From contig NZ_VUOD01000006.1 of assembly GCF_008386465.1 (NCBI RefSeq), positions 62,001 through 126,000 of the forward strand: a stretch of DNA of 64,000 bases, given 5' to 3'. A program made the position numbers and the translations under genes. The stretch's first letter is position 1. Each line of letters opens with the position of its first letter. Of the stretch, positions 39,469 to 48,754 are shown piece by piece. This stretch comes from Arenimonas fontis. GTDB lineage: Bacteria > Pseudomonadota > Gammaproteobacteria > Xanthomonadales > Xanthomonadaceae. The notes under the pieces are model-generated. The model saw only the letters and a program-made list of their open reading frames with translations, was not told where the DNA came from and did no database searches.

Positions 39469-40752
39469 GTGACCGTCCGCAAGATCGGCCCCGTGTTGGC
39501 GACCTTCGTGGTCGCCAACAACATGATCGGGTCCGGCTTTTTCCTGCTGCCGGCCTCGCTGGCAGGCCAGGGCGGCGTCACCGCGCTCAGCTGGCTGCTG
39601 GGCACGGTGATCGCGGTTGTGCTGGGCGCGGCATTCGCCCGTCTGGCTCGCGACCATCCCAGGCTCGATTGCCCGGACGACTACGTGCAGCCCGCGCTCG
39701 GCCGCGACATGGGCTTCCTGGCCACCAGCCTGTACTGGGCGGCCTCCTGGATGGGCAACAACGCCATCGCCGTGGCAGCGTTCGGTTACCTGGTCACGCT
39801 GCTGCCGATCGACGGCGGCGACGCCGGCTGGCGCATAGCCGGTCAGCTGGCGCTGATCTGGCTTATGTTCGCCGTCAATCTGCTCGGACCGCGCAAGGTC
39901 GCGGCCTTCCAGTCCTTCTGCGTGGTGTTCGGCCTGCTGCCGGTGGCGGCGGTGCTGGTCGGCGGCTGGACGCACTTCGACCCCGGCCTGTACTCGGCGG
40001 CCTGGAACGTCACCGGCCGCCCGGACCTCGCCGTGGTGCTGTCGAACCTGGCACCGGTGTTCTGGGCCTTCGTGGGCCTGGAGACCGGGGCCATGGTGGC
40101 CGGCATCGTGCGCGACCCCGACCGGAACGTGCCGCGGGCAACCCTCGGCGGCATCCTGCTGGCCGGTCTGGTCTACCTGCTGTCCTCGGTGCTGGTGATG
40201 GGCATCGTGCCGGCCGCCGAGCTGGCAGCCTCCAGTGCGCCCTTCGCCCTGGTCGCCGCCCGGATCTTCGGTCCCTGGGCGGCCGCGGCCGTTGCCGCCG
40301 CCGCCGCGCTCAAGGCCACCGGCACCCTCGGCGGCTGGATGCTGGTGTCGGGCGAGTCCGGCGCCCGCGCCGCCATGCGCGGCTACCTGCCGGCGCGTTT
40401 CGGCCGGATGCTGGACAACGGCGCGGCCGGCTGGGGCCTGCTGTTCGTGGCGACCGCCATGTCGGTCATCGCCATCCTGACCCTGGCCCCGACCGTGTCG
40501 CGCCAGTTCGAGATCATCATCGGCATGGTGGTGCTGCTGGTCGTGCTGGCCTACGTGGCGGCGGGCCTGAGCCTGCTGGTCGGCGCACCCGGACGCCGCT
40601 CGGGCCCGCGGGAGAGACTGCTGGGGCTGGGCGCCCTGCTGGCCTGTGGTCTGCTGATCTTCAGCTCGCCCGCGTGGATGATCGGCGGCGCCCTGGCGGT
40701 GACCCTGCTGGCCTGGCTGCTGTTCCGCGCCTTCGGCGCACGACCCGCCTGA
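39469..40752 (+). CDS. APC family permease, basic amino acid/polyamine antiporter type (AdiC-like)
   Basis: A 427-residue permease starting with GTG (MTVRKIGPVLATFVVANNMI). The first helix carries NNMIGSGFFLLPASLAGQGG, the GSG(F/V)F loop of the APA branch (AdiC, CadB, PotE), and ETGAMVAGIVRDPDRNVPRA matches helix 6-7. Twelve helices are predicted. No decarboxylase gene is adjacent, so the acid-resistance role of AdiC/CadB is not supported. No clear ribosome site precedes the GTG; translation may depend on the upstream gene. Confidence 0.85.
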   Translation: MTVRKIGPVLATFVVANNMIGSGFFLLPASLAGQGGVTALSWLLGTVIAVVLGAAFARLARDHPRLDCPDDYVQPALGRDMGFLATSLYWAASWMGNNAIAVAAFGYLVTLLPIDGGDAGWRIAGQLALIWLMFAVNLLGPRKVAAFQSFCVVFGLLPVAAVLVGGWTHFDPGLYSAAWNVTGRPDLAVVLSNLAPVFWAFVGLETGAMVAGIVRDPDRNVPRATLGGILLAGLVYLLSSVLVMGIVPAAELAASSAPFALVAARIFGPWAAAAVAAAAALKATGTLGGWMLVSGESGARAAMRGYLPARFGRMLDNGAAGWGLLFVATAMSVIAILTLAPTVSRQFEIIIGMVVLLVVLAYVAAGLSLLVGAPGRRSGPRERLLGLGALLACGLLIFSSPAWMIGGALAVTLLAWLLFRAFGARPA

Positions 40753-40770
40753 GTATCGCTCCGAAGCGCG

Positions 40771-42318
40771 TCACGAGCCGTCGCTGGGGCGGATCTCGCC
40801 GGAAGCGAGCCTGGCCTGATAGTCGGCCAGCTTGCGCCGGAGCACCGGCAGCAGCAGGTAGACGCCGATCAGGTTGGGAATGGCCATGATGAACATCAGG
40901 CCGTCGGCCAGGTCCACGATGCTACCGATGCTCATCGTGCAGCCAACCACCACCATGGCCAGGTAGAAGAACTTGAAGCCGTACAGCACCAGCTTCGACT
41001 CGTTGGCCAGGAAGCTGGCCGCCTTGGCGCCGTAGTAGGCCCAGGTGATGGTGGTGGAGAAGGCGAACAGCAGCACTACCAGGGTCAGGGCGTAGGGCAG
41101 CCAGCCGGCGACGGTGGCGAAGGCGTTCGAGGTCAGGGCCACGCCGTCGGCGCCGCCGACCACGTGCTGGTTGGTCAGGATGATCACCAGGGCGGTCATG
41201 GTGCAGATCACCACGGTGTCGATGAAAGGTTCCCACAGAGCGACGAAACCCTCGGTCATGGGCTCCCGGGTCTTGACCGCGGCATGGGCGATCGGTGCCG
41301 AGCCCAGACCGGCCTCGTTGGAGAAGGCCGCCCGGCGGAAGCCGACGATCAGCGCGCCGATCACACCGCCCTGCACGCCCTGGGCGGTGAAGGCGCCCTC
41401 GAGGATGGTCATGAAGGCCGCCGGCAGCTGCGGCAGGTGCAGCAGGATCACCGCCAGCGCACCGAGCATGTAGATGCCGGCCATGCCGGGCACCAGCCGG
41501 GCGGTGACGCTGCCGATGCGGGTGATGCCGCCGACCACCACCAGGCCGGCCAGCACCGCGTAGACCAGGCCGAACAGCCAGCCGCGGCCCTCGAGCGCGC
41601 CACCGCTGATGTTGGCCAGCTGCGAATAGGCCTGGTTGGCCTGGAACATGGCACCCGCGCCGATCGCGCCGGCCATGGTGCACAGCGCCACCACCACCGC
41701 CAGCACCAGGCCAAGGCCGGCCAGGCGCGGGTAGTTTTCGGCGATGCCGCGGCGCAGGTAATACATTGGGCCGCCGGACACGGTGCCGTCCGGTTTTTCC
41801 AGGCGGTAGATCACGCCCAGCGAGCACTCGGCGAACTTGGTGCTCATGCCCAGCAGGCCTGCCAGGATCATCCAGAAGGTGGCGCCGGGGCCGCCGACGG
41901 TGATGGCGACGGCCACGCCGGCGATGTTGCCCAGACCGACCGTGCCGGATACTGCCGACGTGAGGGCGCGGAAATGGCTGACCTCGCCGGCGCTGTCCGG
42001 GTCGGCATACCTGCCGCGGATCAGGTCCAGGCCATGGCGGAAGCCGCGGATGTTGATGAAGCGGAAATAGATGGTGGTGACCAGGCCGCCGAGGATCAGC
42101 CAGGCGACGATCAGCGGGAACATCACCGGCGCCTCGTCCGTGCCGCCGACCCGCACTTCGTAGAAGATCGCTCCCGAGATGGCATCGGCCACCGGGCGGA
42201 CCGCGGCTTCGATGCGCTCGTCCAGACTCGGCGCCGCCGGCGCCGGCGCCTGCGCCATGGCCAGACCGGCAAGGGACAGCCACAGAACGGCCGCCGCCAG
42301 GATCGTCTTCACCTTCAT
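40771..42318 (-). CDS. AGCS family sodium:alanine (amino acid) symporter
   Basis: A 515-residue Na+-coupled symporter. The family motifs GTVGLGNIAGVAVAITVGGP and FRRAAFSNEAGLGSAPIAHA are intact, as are GGPMYYLRRGI and AGCS-type helices in order. An N-terminal signal-like segment (MKVKTILAAAVLWLSLAGLA ending in MAQAPA) with a periplasmic extension of about 45 residues precedes the first transport helix; this longer form is common in the group. It converges with the AdiC-like permease (18 bases) and its substrate is likely alanine or glycine by family. Confidence 0.92.
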   Translation of the reverse strand: MKVKTILAAAVLWLSLAGLAMAQAPAPAAPSLDERIEAAVRPVADAISGAIFYEVRVGGTDEAPVMFPLIVAWLILGGLVTTIYFRFINIRGFRHGLDLIRGRYADPDSAGEVSHFRALTSAVSGTVGLGNIAGVAVAITVGGPGATFWMILAGLLGMSTKFAECSLGVIYRLEKPDGTVSGGPMYYLRRGIAENYPRLAGLGLVLAVVVALCTMAGAIGAGAMFQANQAYSQLANISGGALEGRGWLFGLVYAVLAGLVVVGGITRIGSVTARLVPGMAGIYMLGALAVILLHLPQLPAAFMTILEGAFTAQGVQGGVIGALIVGFRRAAFSNEAGLGSAPIAHAAVKTREPMTEGFVALWEPFIDTVVICTMTALVIILTNQHVVGGADGVALTSNAFATVAGWLPYALTLVVLLFAFSTTITWAYYGAKAASFLANESKLVLYGFKFFYLAMVVVGCTMSIGSIVDLADGLMFIMAIPNLIGVYLLLPVLRRKLADYQARLASGEIRPSDGS

Positions 42319-42400
42319 CGTTCCGGGTTCCCCGTGGACAAACGAAGGGGCAGCCTAACCCGGACCGGCCCCGGGGTGCACGGCCGGAGCGCGACCGGGC

Positions 42401-43699
42401 TCAGCGAACGGGCGGAGGCGGCGGCAGGAAGTCGGCGCCCACGTCGCCCTCCCTCTCGTCTTCCGCTTCTCCCTCGGCGGCCGCGGCGGCCTCCAGGGCC
42501 GGCGGCAGCTTCTTGCCCGGCGCCACGCCCAGCTTGCGCAGCATCTCTACCTGCCGCAGCAGGTTGCCGCGACCCTGGCTGAGCTTGGCCAGGGCGTCGT
42601 CGTGGGCTTTCTGCGCCTTGGCCAGGGCCTCGCCCACCCGGGCCAGGTCCTCGGTGAAGCCGACGAACTTGTCGTACAGGGCGGCGCCACGTTCGGCGAT
42701 GGCGCGGGCATTGCGGTTCTGGGCCTCCGTGCGCCAGAGCTGCGCCACCAGCCGCAAGGAGGCCAGCAGGTTGCTGGGCCCGACCAGGATGATCTTGCGG
42801 GCGTAGGCGTAGTCGTAAAGATCGGGATCGCGACGCAGGGCCTCGAGGAAGGCGGCCTCGACCGGCACGAACATCAGCACCAGATCCGGGCTGTTCAGCC
42901 CGTGCAGGCGGCTGTAGTCCTTCTCGCCGAGCTGGCGCACGTGGTTGCGCAGGGCCTGGGCATGCCGGGCCAGGTGCTGTTCGCGCTCGGCCTCGGCCAC
43001 GTCGCCGCAGGCGCGCTGGTAGTCCAGCAAGGCCACCTTGGCGTCAATCACGATCTGCCGGTCCTCCGGCAGCAGCAACAGCGCATCGGGGCGGTAGCGC
43101 TCGCCGTGCTCGTCGCTGAAGCTTTCCTGGGTGAGGTACTGCTGGCCCTTTTCCAGGCCGGCGCTTTCCAGCAGGCGCTCGAGCTTGAGCTCGCCCCAGT
43201 AGCCCTGGGTGCGGTTGTCGGCGGTCAGGGCGCGGGTCAGGCTGTCGGCCTCCTCGGCCAGTTGGCGGTTGAGCTCGAACAGCTGCCGCAGCTCGGCCTG
43301 CAGGCCGGCCCGCTCCTTGCCTTCCTTCTCGTAGGCGTCGCTGACCAGCTTGCGGAAATCGCCTATCTGCTCGCGCAGCGGATTGAGCAGCTGGCCCAGC
43401 TGGCTGGCGTTCTGCTCGCTGAAACGGCGGGCCTTGTCCTCGAGGATCTCCTGCGCCAGTTGCTGGAACTCGACCTTGAGACGGTCGCGGGCCTGCTCCA
43501 GGTCGCGATAGCGCTGCTCGGCGGCGCGGCTCTGCTCTTCCAGGCGGGTGCGCAGTACGGCCAGTTCCGCCTCGCGCTCGCGCCGGCCGGCTTCCCTGGC
43601 CTCGTCCAGCCGGGCCCGGCCCAGCGCGATCGCCGCCAGTCCAGTGGCGACCAGCCCCAGCAGCAAGCCAAGCAGGAAAGACGCGGTATCGAATGACAA
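42401..43699 (-). CDS. rmuC: DNA recombination protein RmuC
   Basis: A 432-residue protein with an N-terminal membrane helix (SFLLGLLLGLVATGLAAIAL), a long coiled coil (residues 30-170) and the RmuC nuclease-like core: TQGYWGELKLERLLESAGL, YRPDALLLLPEDRQIVIDAK and VRQLGEKDYSRL. The DxK of VIDAKVAL fits the restriction-endonuclease-like fold. RmuC limits DNA inversions in E. coli and may act against foreign DNA. The start is TTG at 43699. A Pro tail ends the protein. It is a single gene. Confidence 0.92.
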   Translation of the reverse strand: MSFDTASFLLGLLLGLVATGLAAIALGRARLDEAREAGRREREAELAVLRTRLEEQSRAAEQRYRDLEQARDRLKVEFQQLAQEILEDKARRFSEQNASQLGQLLNPLREQIGDFRKLVSDAYEKEGKERAGLQAELRQLFELNRQLAEEADSLTRALTADNRTQGYWGELKLERLLESAGLEKGQQYLTQESFSDEHGERYRPDALLLLPEDRQIVIDAKVALLDYQRACGDVAEAEREQHLARHAQALRNHVRQLGEKDYSRLHGLNSPDLVLMFVPVEAAFLEALRRDPDLYDYAYARKIILVGPSNLLASLRLVAQLWRTEAQNRNARAIAERGAALYDKFVGFTEDLARVGEALAKAQKAHDDALAKLSQGRGNLLRQVEMLRKLGVAPGKKLPPALEAAAAAEGEAEDEREGDVGADFLPPPPPVR

Positions 43700-43773
43700 G
43701 GCCTACCCCGGCATCGGCGACGGATGCCGGGGATTCTAGGCGCTGTCTGTCTCAGGCGCCGAGACTGGCGCCA

Positions 43774-44091
43774 TCAGGCGGCCTTCTTGGCCCAGGCGCT
43801 GCACCAGGCCTGGGCCGGCACCTTGAAGCCCGGGAACAGGCTGCAGGCACCGGTGGCAGCGGTGAAGAACTGGCAGTTGGCGCAGTTGCTGCCGGGCTTG
43901 TACGAGGGATGGCTGACCTTGCTGGCATCCTCGGCATAGGCCAGGGCCTTGGCCGTGGCGTTGTCCGGCGGCAACGGCTTGAGCTCCTGCGCCCGGGCGG
44001 TGCCGATCATGCCGGAGGCCAGGAAGGGCACGGCGGCCAGCAAGCCGGCCCTGACCAGGAATCCGCGGCGGGAAACATTGACGCTGTCCAT
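43774..44091 (-). CDS. High-potential iron-sulfur protein (HiPIP), Tat-exported
   Basis: A 105-residue periplasmic electron carrier. A twin-arginine signal ([20 protein letters not shown]) precedes a mature part of about 70 residues with the four cluster ligands Cys70, Cys73 (CANC), Cys83 (ACSLFPG) and Cys97 (AWCSAW), the HiPIP spacing for one [4Fe-4S] cluster. It would carry electrons from the bc1 complex to oxidases or reductases. The ATG at 44091 has AAGGAG seven bases upstream; the ATG at 44097 is too close. A perfect FNR/Anr-type box and a -10 lie 50-90 bases upstream, implying control by oxygen or nitrogen oxides. Confidence 0.93.
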   Translation of the reverse strand: MDSVNVSRRGFLVRAGLLAAVPFLASGMIGTARAQELKPLPPDNATAKALAYAEDASKVSHPSYKPGSNCANCQFFTAATGACSLFPGFKVPAQAWCSAWAKKAA

Positions 44092-44137
44092 CTGCATGCT
44101 CCTTGGCTGGCGGAGGGATCTCCGCTGGCTGCGGCGC

Positions 44138-44179
44138 AGTCTACGCCGTTGCGGTGAATGCAGCGTTGATGCAGATCAA
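44138..44179 (-). promoter_or_regulatory. HiPIP promoter with a perfect FNR/Anr-type box
   Basis: TTGATGCAGATCAA (44166-44179) matches the FNR/Anr consensus TTGAT-N4-ATCAA at every defined base. On the minus strand TAGACT (44138-44143) is a -10; the box centre is 29.5 bases upstream of its 5' end, which puts the box at about -41.5, the class II activator position. The divergent mtnB gene also has a TAGACT at 44205-44210, but its spacing to the box is three bases off. HiPIP is therefore the better target. Confidence 0.7.
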
Positions 44180-44218
44180 GGCCCCGGCGGCGGATGTCAT
44201 GGGCTAGACTTCGCGGCC

Positions 44219-44854
44219 ATGAGCCCCCTTCCCTACGACCCGGCCCGGCTGGCCGCCCGGGCCGCCGAGATCGTCGCCGCCACCCGCGAGCTGGCCGCGC
44301 TCGGCTGGACCCCGGCCACCAGCAGCAACTTTTCCATGCGCCTGGACGCTGGCCACGCCGCGATCACCGTCTCCGGCCGCGACAAGGGCCGGCTGACCGA
44401 GGCCGACATCATGGTGGTGGACCTGGAGGGACGACCGGTGGCCACCCACCACCGGCCATCGGCGGAAACCCTGCTGCACACCCAGCTCTACGCCCGGTTC
44501 CCCGATCTGGGCTGCGTCTTGCATACCCACTCGCGCACGCAGACGGTGGCCTCGCGCCTGTTCGCCCGGCAGGGTCATGTGCGTCTGGCCGGCTACGAGC
44601 TGCTCAAAGCCTTCGCCGGCAACCGGACCCACGATATGGCGATCGAAGTGCCGGTACTGCCCAATTCCCAGGACATGCCGGCGCTGGCCGCGCAGGTGGA
44701 ACGCCTGCTCGACGCCGGCCCGCTCTGGGGTTACCTGATCGACGGTCACGGCCTGTATGCCTGGGGCAAGGACATGGCCGAGGCCCGTCGCCACCTCGAG
44801 GCCTTCGACTTCCTGCTGGCCTGCGAACTGGAGCTTAGGAGACTGCAGCCATGA
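44219..44854 (+). CDS. mtnB: Methylthioribulose-1-phosphate dehydratase
   Basis: A 211-residue class II aldolase-fold enzyme that dehydrates methylthioribulose-1-phosphate in the methionine salvage pathway. The Zn ligands are in [16 protein letters not shown] and [18 protein letters not shown], and [20 protein letters not shown] is the family N-terminal block. The gene overlaps mtnD by four bases (ATGA). A TAGACT lies nine bases before the ATG, so transcription may begin almost at the start codon. The preceding enzymes of the pathway (MtnN/MtnP, MtnK, MtnA) are not in the window. Confidence 0.93.
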   Translation: MSPLPYDPARLAARAAEIVAATRELAALGWTPATSSNFSMRLDAGHAAITVSGRDKGRLTEADIMVVDLEGRPVATHHRPSAETLLHTQLYARFPDLGCVLHTHSRTQTVASRLFARQGHVRLAGYELLKAFAGNRTHDMAIEVPVLPNSQDMPALAAQVERLLDAGPLWGYLIDGHGLYAWGKDMAEARRHLEAFDFLLACELELRRLQP

Positions 44855-45408
44855 GCCGACTCCGGATCTTCGACGATTCCGACCCTTCCGTTCCGTTGTC
44901 GGTGAGCACCGACCTGGCCGAGATCGCCGCGCGGCTGAAACCCATCGGCGTGCGCTTCGAGCAATGGCAGGCCGGCGCGCCGGTGCGGCCGGGCGACGGC
45001 CCCGAGCAGGTGATGGCCGCCTATCGCGCCGACATCGACCGGCTGGTAGCCGAGAACGGCTTCAAGACCGTGGACGTGGTCTCGATTTCGCCCGACAGCC
45101 CCAACAAGGAAGCAGCCCGCGCCAAGTTCCTGGACGAGCACTACCACAAGGAAGACGAGGTGCGCTTTTTCGTGGCCGGCTCGGGCCTGTTCTCGCTACA
45201 CGTGGACGGCAAGGTCTACGAACTACTGTGCGAGGCTGGCGACCTGGTGGGCGTGCCCGACCGCATGACCCACTGGTTCGACATGGGCCCGCAGCCCAGC
45301 TTCGTCGCCATCCGCTTCTTCACCGAGCCCGACGGCTGGGTCGGCCACTTCACCGGCACCGACATCGCCCAACGCTTCCCGAGGTATGAACCCGGGCAGG
45401 CGGCATGA
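44851..45408 (+). CDS. mtnD: Acireductone dioxygenase
   Basis: A 185-residue cupin that oxidises the acireductone intermediate to 2-keto-4-methylthiobutyrate (with Fe) or an off-pathway product (with Ni). The metal ligands are visible: two His and a Glu in [17 protein letters not shown] and a further His in [10 protein letters not shown]. The N-terminal [20 protein letters not shown] is standard. Its ATG overlaps mtnB and its TGA overlaps an in-frame ATG (45405) of the next reading frame. It acts after MtnC in the pathway. Confidence 0.94.
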   Translation: MSRLRIFDDSDPSVPLSVSTDLAEIAARLKPIGVRFEQWQAGAPVRPGDGPEQVMAAYRADIDRLVAENGFKTVDVVSISPDSPNKEAARAKFLDEHYHKEDEVRFFVAGSGLFSLHVDGKVYELLCEAGDLVGVPDRMTHWFDMGPQPSFVAIRFFTEPDGWVGHFTGTDIAQRFPRYEPGQAA

Positions 45409-45446
45409 GGGGTTTGGCCGCGTGGATCCGCGGCCAAGAAACCACC

Positions 45447-46142
45447 ATGAAACACATCCTCACGGACATTGAAGGAACGACCAGCAGCATCTCCTTCGTG
45501 AAGGACGTGCTGTTTCCGTATGCGCGACGTGCCCTGCCCGGTTTCGTGGCCGAGCACGGCCACGAGCCGGAGGTGCGGCACTGGCTGGACCAGGTGGCGG
45601 CCGAGAACGGCGGCCTGTGCCAGGACGCGATGATCGTCGAAACCTTGCAGGGCTGGATCGACCAGGACCGCAAGCACACCGCGCTCAAGGCCCTGCAGGG
45701 CATGATCTGGCGCTGGGGCTACGAGCACGGCGAGTATCGTGCGCACTTCTACCCGGACGCTGCCGAGGCCCTGCGTCGCTGGCACGCCGCCGGCCATGTC
45801 ATCAGCGTCTACTCATCCGGTTCGGTGCCTGCCCAGAAGCTGTTTTTCGCCCATGCCGAGGGTGGCGACCTGAGCGGTCTGGTCTCGCACTGGTTCGACA
45901 CGGAAATCGGCGGCAAGCGCGAGGCCGGTAGCTACCGGTGCATCGTCGACACCCTGGGCGTGCCGGCCGGCCAGGTGTTGTTCCTGTCCGACGTGGTCGA
46001 AGAGCTCGACGCCGCCCGCGATGCCGGCCTGGACACCGTTCTGCTGGACCGCCGCCAGGATTACCCGCGGCCGCGCCTGGACGAGGCCTGCCATGGCCAT
46101 CGCCGGGTCGAGGACTTCTCCGCCATCCGGCCCGGGACATGA
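45447..46142 (+). CDS. mtnC: Enolase-phosphatase E1
   Basis: A 231-residue HAD-family enzyme that both enolises and dephosphorylates 2,3-diketo-5-methylthiopentyl-1-phosphate. [20 protein letters not shown] holds the nucleophile Asp, [16 protein letters not shown] is motif II and [20 protein letters not shown] is the C-terminal Asp region. I place the start at 45447, where relatives begin; the ATG at 45405 would add 14 residues and overlap mtnD as ATGA. It is coupled to the C13 peptidase gene downstream by ATGA. Confidence 0.92.
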   Translation: MKHILTDIEGTTSSISFVKDVLFPYARRALPGFVAEHGHEPEVRHWLDQVAAENGGLCQDAMIVETLQGWIDQDRKHTALKALQGMIWRWGYEHGEYRAHFYPDAAEALRRWHAAGHVISVYSSGSVPAQKLFFAHAEGGDLSGLVSHWFDTEIGGKREAGSYRCIVDTLGVPAGQVLFLSDVVEELDAARDAGLDTVLLDRRQDYPRPRLDEACHGHRRVEDFSAIRPGT

Positions 46143-47092
46143 CCGGGCGCCTCCGCCGCTTGCCGTTCGCTGGCGCGCTGATCCTGGCGCTCTGCGGCTT
46201 CGGGCCGATGCCGGAGGACGAGGCCCGCCTGCGCCAGGCGATCGCGGCGCTGCAGCCGCAGCGGCCGGGCGTGCCGGATCTCTACGTGCTGGCGGTCGCC
46301 GGCGACGGCAGCGAGCAGGTGTTCCGCAACGAAGCCCTGCACCTGCTGGCGCTGGCCCGGACCCGGCTGGGCGCCGACGGCCGCGCCCTGGCCCTGGCCA
46401 ATCACCCGCCGCAAGCCGGCGTGCCCACCCTGCCGCTGGCCAGCATCGACAACCTGAAACTGGCCCTGGCCGGCATCGGCGCGCGCATGAACCCGGGGGA
46501 AGACCTGTTGTTGCTCTACCTGAGCACGCACGGCACCGAGGAGCACCGGCTGTACCTGAACGCGCCCGGCCACGGCGAACAGCTGCTGGCCCCGGATACG
46601 CTGCGCCAGGCCCTGGACCAGGCCGGCATCCGCCACCGGGTGCTGGTCATCTCGGCTTGCTATTCCGGCGGTTTCATCCCGGCCCTGCGCGGTCCGGACA
46701 GCCTGGTGCTGACCGCGGCCCGGCGAGACCGGCCCTCGTTCGGCTGCGGTACCGATTCGGTGGCGACCTATTTCGGTCGCGCCTGGCTGGTGGACGGGCT
46801 GAACCACAGCCTGGACTTCGAGGCCGCCTTCCTCGCCGCCCGCCGGCAGATCGCCGCGCGCGAACGCGAAGAGGGCCTGCTGCCCTCGCAGCCGCAGATG
46901 GCCCACGGCGCAAGGATCGGCGAGCGCCTCGCGGCCTGGCGCGACTCGTTCACACCCGGCCCGGCACTGGCCTATGCCTGGAAGGAGCCGGAGCCCAAAC
47001 CCGTCGCGCATGCGGCCGGCCAGACCCGCAAGACCGATCAGCGGGTCCGGCGGGAGTTCAGGGCGAAACCGCCTGCAGGCGATAGGCGCTGA
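46139..47092 (+). CDS. C13-family (legumain/caspase-like) cysteine peptidase, putative
   Basis: A 317-residue protein with a hydrophobic N-terminus ([20 protein letters not shown]), probably a signal sequence. The body has the catalytic His131 in [17 protein letters not shown] and Cys174 in [16 protein letters not shown], the pair of clan CD peptidases of the C13 type. Asn or Asp specificity cannot be judged. The tail is basic and low in complexity. The ATG overlaps the mtnC stop, so it belongs to the mtn transcript, although a link to methionine salvage is unclear. Its 3' end overlaps the convergent phosphoesterase gene by 35 bases. Confidence 0.8.
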   Translation: MTGRLRRLPFAGALILALCGFGPMPEDEARLRQAIAALQPQRPGVPDLYVLAVAGDGSEQVFRNEALHLLALARTRLGADGRALALANHPPQAGVPTLPLASIDNLKLALAGIGARMNPGEDLLLLYLSTHGTEEHRLYLNAPGHGEQLLAPDTLRQALDQAGIRHRVLVISACYSGGFIPALRGPDSLVLTAARRDRPSFGCGTDSVATYFGRAWLVDGLNHSLDFEAAFLAARRQIAAREREEGLLPSQPQMAHGARIGERLAAWRDSFTPGPALAYAWKEPEPKPVAHAAGQTRKTDQRVRREFRAKPPAGDRR

Positions 47093-48710
47093 CCGCGCGC
47101 AGCTCGCGGCCGTGGTCCGGGAAGGCTCGCACCTCGATCCGGTGCTCGCCCTCGGCCAGGCCGGTCGGCAAGGTGGCCCGCCACAGGTGCGTGGAGGCAA
47201 CCGCTTCCGGTGAGCGGTCGAAACTGCGCAGGCCGTCGGCAAGGTCATCCAGCACGTTCTGCACCAGAAGGCGCGGGTCCGGCCGTTCGACCCGTTGCAT
47301 CGGCTGCCACGGGCCCTCGCCGATCCGGTACTCGACCCGGGTACCGGCATGGCCGTCATACACGTTGGCGTACACGCCAAAGGCCGGGTAGGCGCCCTGG
47401 CGCAACACCCGCGGCGCGTGCAGGCCGATGCCGCCAGTTTCGGCCGGATCCGCCGGCCGCCAGCGCAGACGGTAACGGTCCGCGTCCACGACCAGTTCCG
47501 CCCAGCCGCGCGGGGTCCCGTCGGCCATGGTGGACACCGGCACGCCGTCCGCGCCTGCGACGCCGCTCCAGAAGGCGCCGCAGGCGGCGCCGGCGTTGAA
47601 CTCGTGCAGCGGCGTCGCACCCTGCCAGCCGTCGTCGGCGTCATGCCAGTACTGGCGCTGGACATGACCATGGGCGCTCAGCAACAGAACCCGCGGGAAG
47701 TCCTTCAGCAAGGCGAACAGGCGCTCGCGGTCGCCCCGGCGAAAGCTTGGCCGCGCCTTGTCCGGTTCGTCGAAAAAGGGGATGTGCGCCGCCAGCACCA
47801 GCAGGCGATCGCGCGGCACGGCGGCCAGGTAGGCCTCGAGGAAGGCGAACTGCTGCTCGCGCAGGCCGCCGATGTAGGACGGCGAACGGCCGGGCCGGTA
47901 GATGACGTCGTCCAGCAGCACGAACACTGCCTCGTGTTCTTCCCAGGCATAGGTATCGGGACCGAAGGCGGCACGATAGCTGCGCAGCGAGTCCTCGTCG
48001 CTGTCGGCGTCGAAGTCGAGGTCGTGGTTGCCGGGCAGGTGCAGCCAAGGCACTCCCACCTGCGCCATCGCCGCCTTGATGCGCGGATAGAGCGACAGAT
48101 CGTCGTGAACCACGTCGCCCAGGGTGAGGCCCAGGTCGATCAGGTCCGCCCGCGCCGCCGGGGTCGCCGGGGCGCGACCCTCCCGATCGGCCCCGCTCGC
48201 CCGCCCCTGAGCCCCGTAGGCGGCGATGAGCGGAGCGATGATGCCGCGCTCGAAATGCCCGGCCTGGATGCCGTCGCGCGGCTGCGGATCGGCCATGACG
48301 ATGCCGCGCAGCCGGCCCGCAGGCCGCGGGTCGCGCTGCAGGGCGAAGTTGCGGCAATCCGGAAACGCGGCTGGAATGCCGCCGTACTTCAGGTCCGGAC
48401 CTGGCTGGCGCTGCACATGCCGCCAGAACGCGGGCAGGCCGTCGGCACCGGCCGGGAAGCGGTAGCCGGCCGGCTTGATCACGAAGACCGTGCGGCCATC
48501 CTCCACCGGCAGGTGGTAGGCGCCCCGGGCATCGGTGCGCTGGATGCGCCATCCGTCCGATACCGCCACGCCCGGCAACGGCCGGTCGCCGGCATCGAAA
48601 CGGCCGTCGCCGTTCACGTCCTCGTATACGTGGCCGGAATTGCAGGGCGGCGGCAAGGCCAGCGCCGGCAGGGCAAGCAGCAGGCAGGAAACCAGCAGAA
48701 GCGGACGCAT
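47058..48710 (-). CDS. Secreted calcineurin-like metallophosphoesterase
   Basis: A 550-residue exported enzyme. A signal peptide (MRPLLLVSCLLLALPALALP) is followed by a prealbumin-like N-terminal domain (GHVYEDVNGDGRFDAGDRPL), the metallophosphoesterase core (IVMADPQPRDG, LTLGDVVHDDLSLYPRI, LPGNHDLDFDADSDED, LVLAAHIPFFDEPDKARPSF and LLSAHGHVQRQ, all metal-ligand motifs) and a C-terminal beta domain of the MetallophosC type. GGGGTG lies five bases before the ATG. The target is unknown; relatives act on phosphodiesters or glycerophospholipids. It ends inside the C13 peptidase gene. Confidence 0.88.
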   Translation of the reverse strand: MRPLLLVSCLLLALPALALPPPCNSGHVYEDVNGDGRFDAGDRPLPGVAVSDGWRIQRTDARGAYHLPVEDGRTVFVIKPAGYRFPAGADGLPAFWRHVQRQPGPDLKYGGIPAAFPDCRNFALQRDPRPAGRLRGIVMADPQPRDGIQAGHFERGIIAPLIAAYGAQGRASGADREGRAPATPAARADLIDLGLTLGDVVHDDLSLYPRIKAAMAQVGVPWLHLPGNHDLDFDADSDEDSLRSYRAAFGPDTYAWEEHEAVFVLLDDVIYRPGRSPSYIGGLREQQFAFLEAYLAAVPRDRLLVLAAHIPFFDEPDKARPSFRRGDRERLFALLKDFPRVLLLSAHGHVQRQYWHDADDGWQGATPLHEFNAGAACGAFWSGVAGADGVPVSTMADGTPRGWAELVVDADRYRLRWRPADPAETGGIGLHAPRVLRQGAYPAFGVYANVYDGHAGTRVEYRIGEGPWQPMQRVERPDPRLLVQNVLDDLADGLRSFDRSPEAVASTHLWRATLPTGLAEGEHRIEVRAFPDHGRELRAVSAYRLQAVSP

Positions 48711-48754
48711 GGACACCCCGGCGAGAAGGACCGCGACGATGATGCCACGCCGGC

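Noticed and set aside
44205-44210. mtnB as the main target of the FNR/Anr box
   Set aside because: The -10 on the plus strand is three bases too far from the box centre for the class II arrangement, whereas HiPIP fits exactly. Dual control is not excluded.
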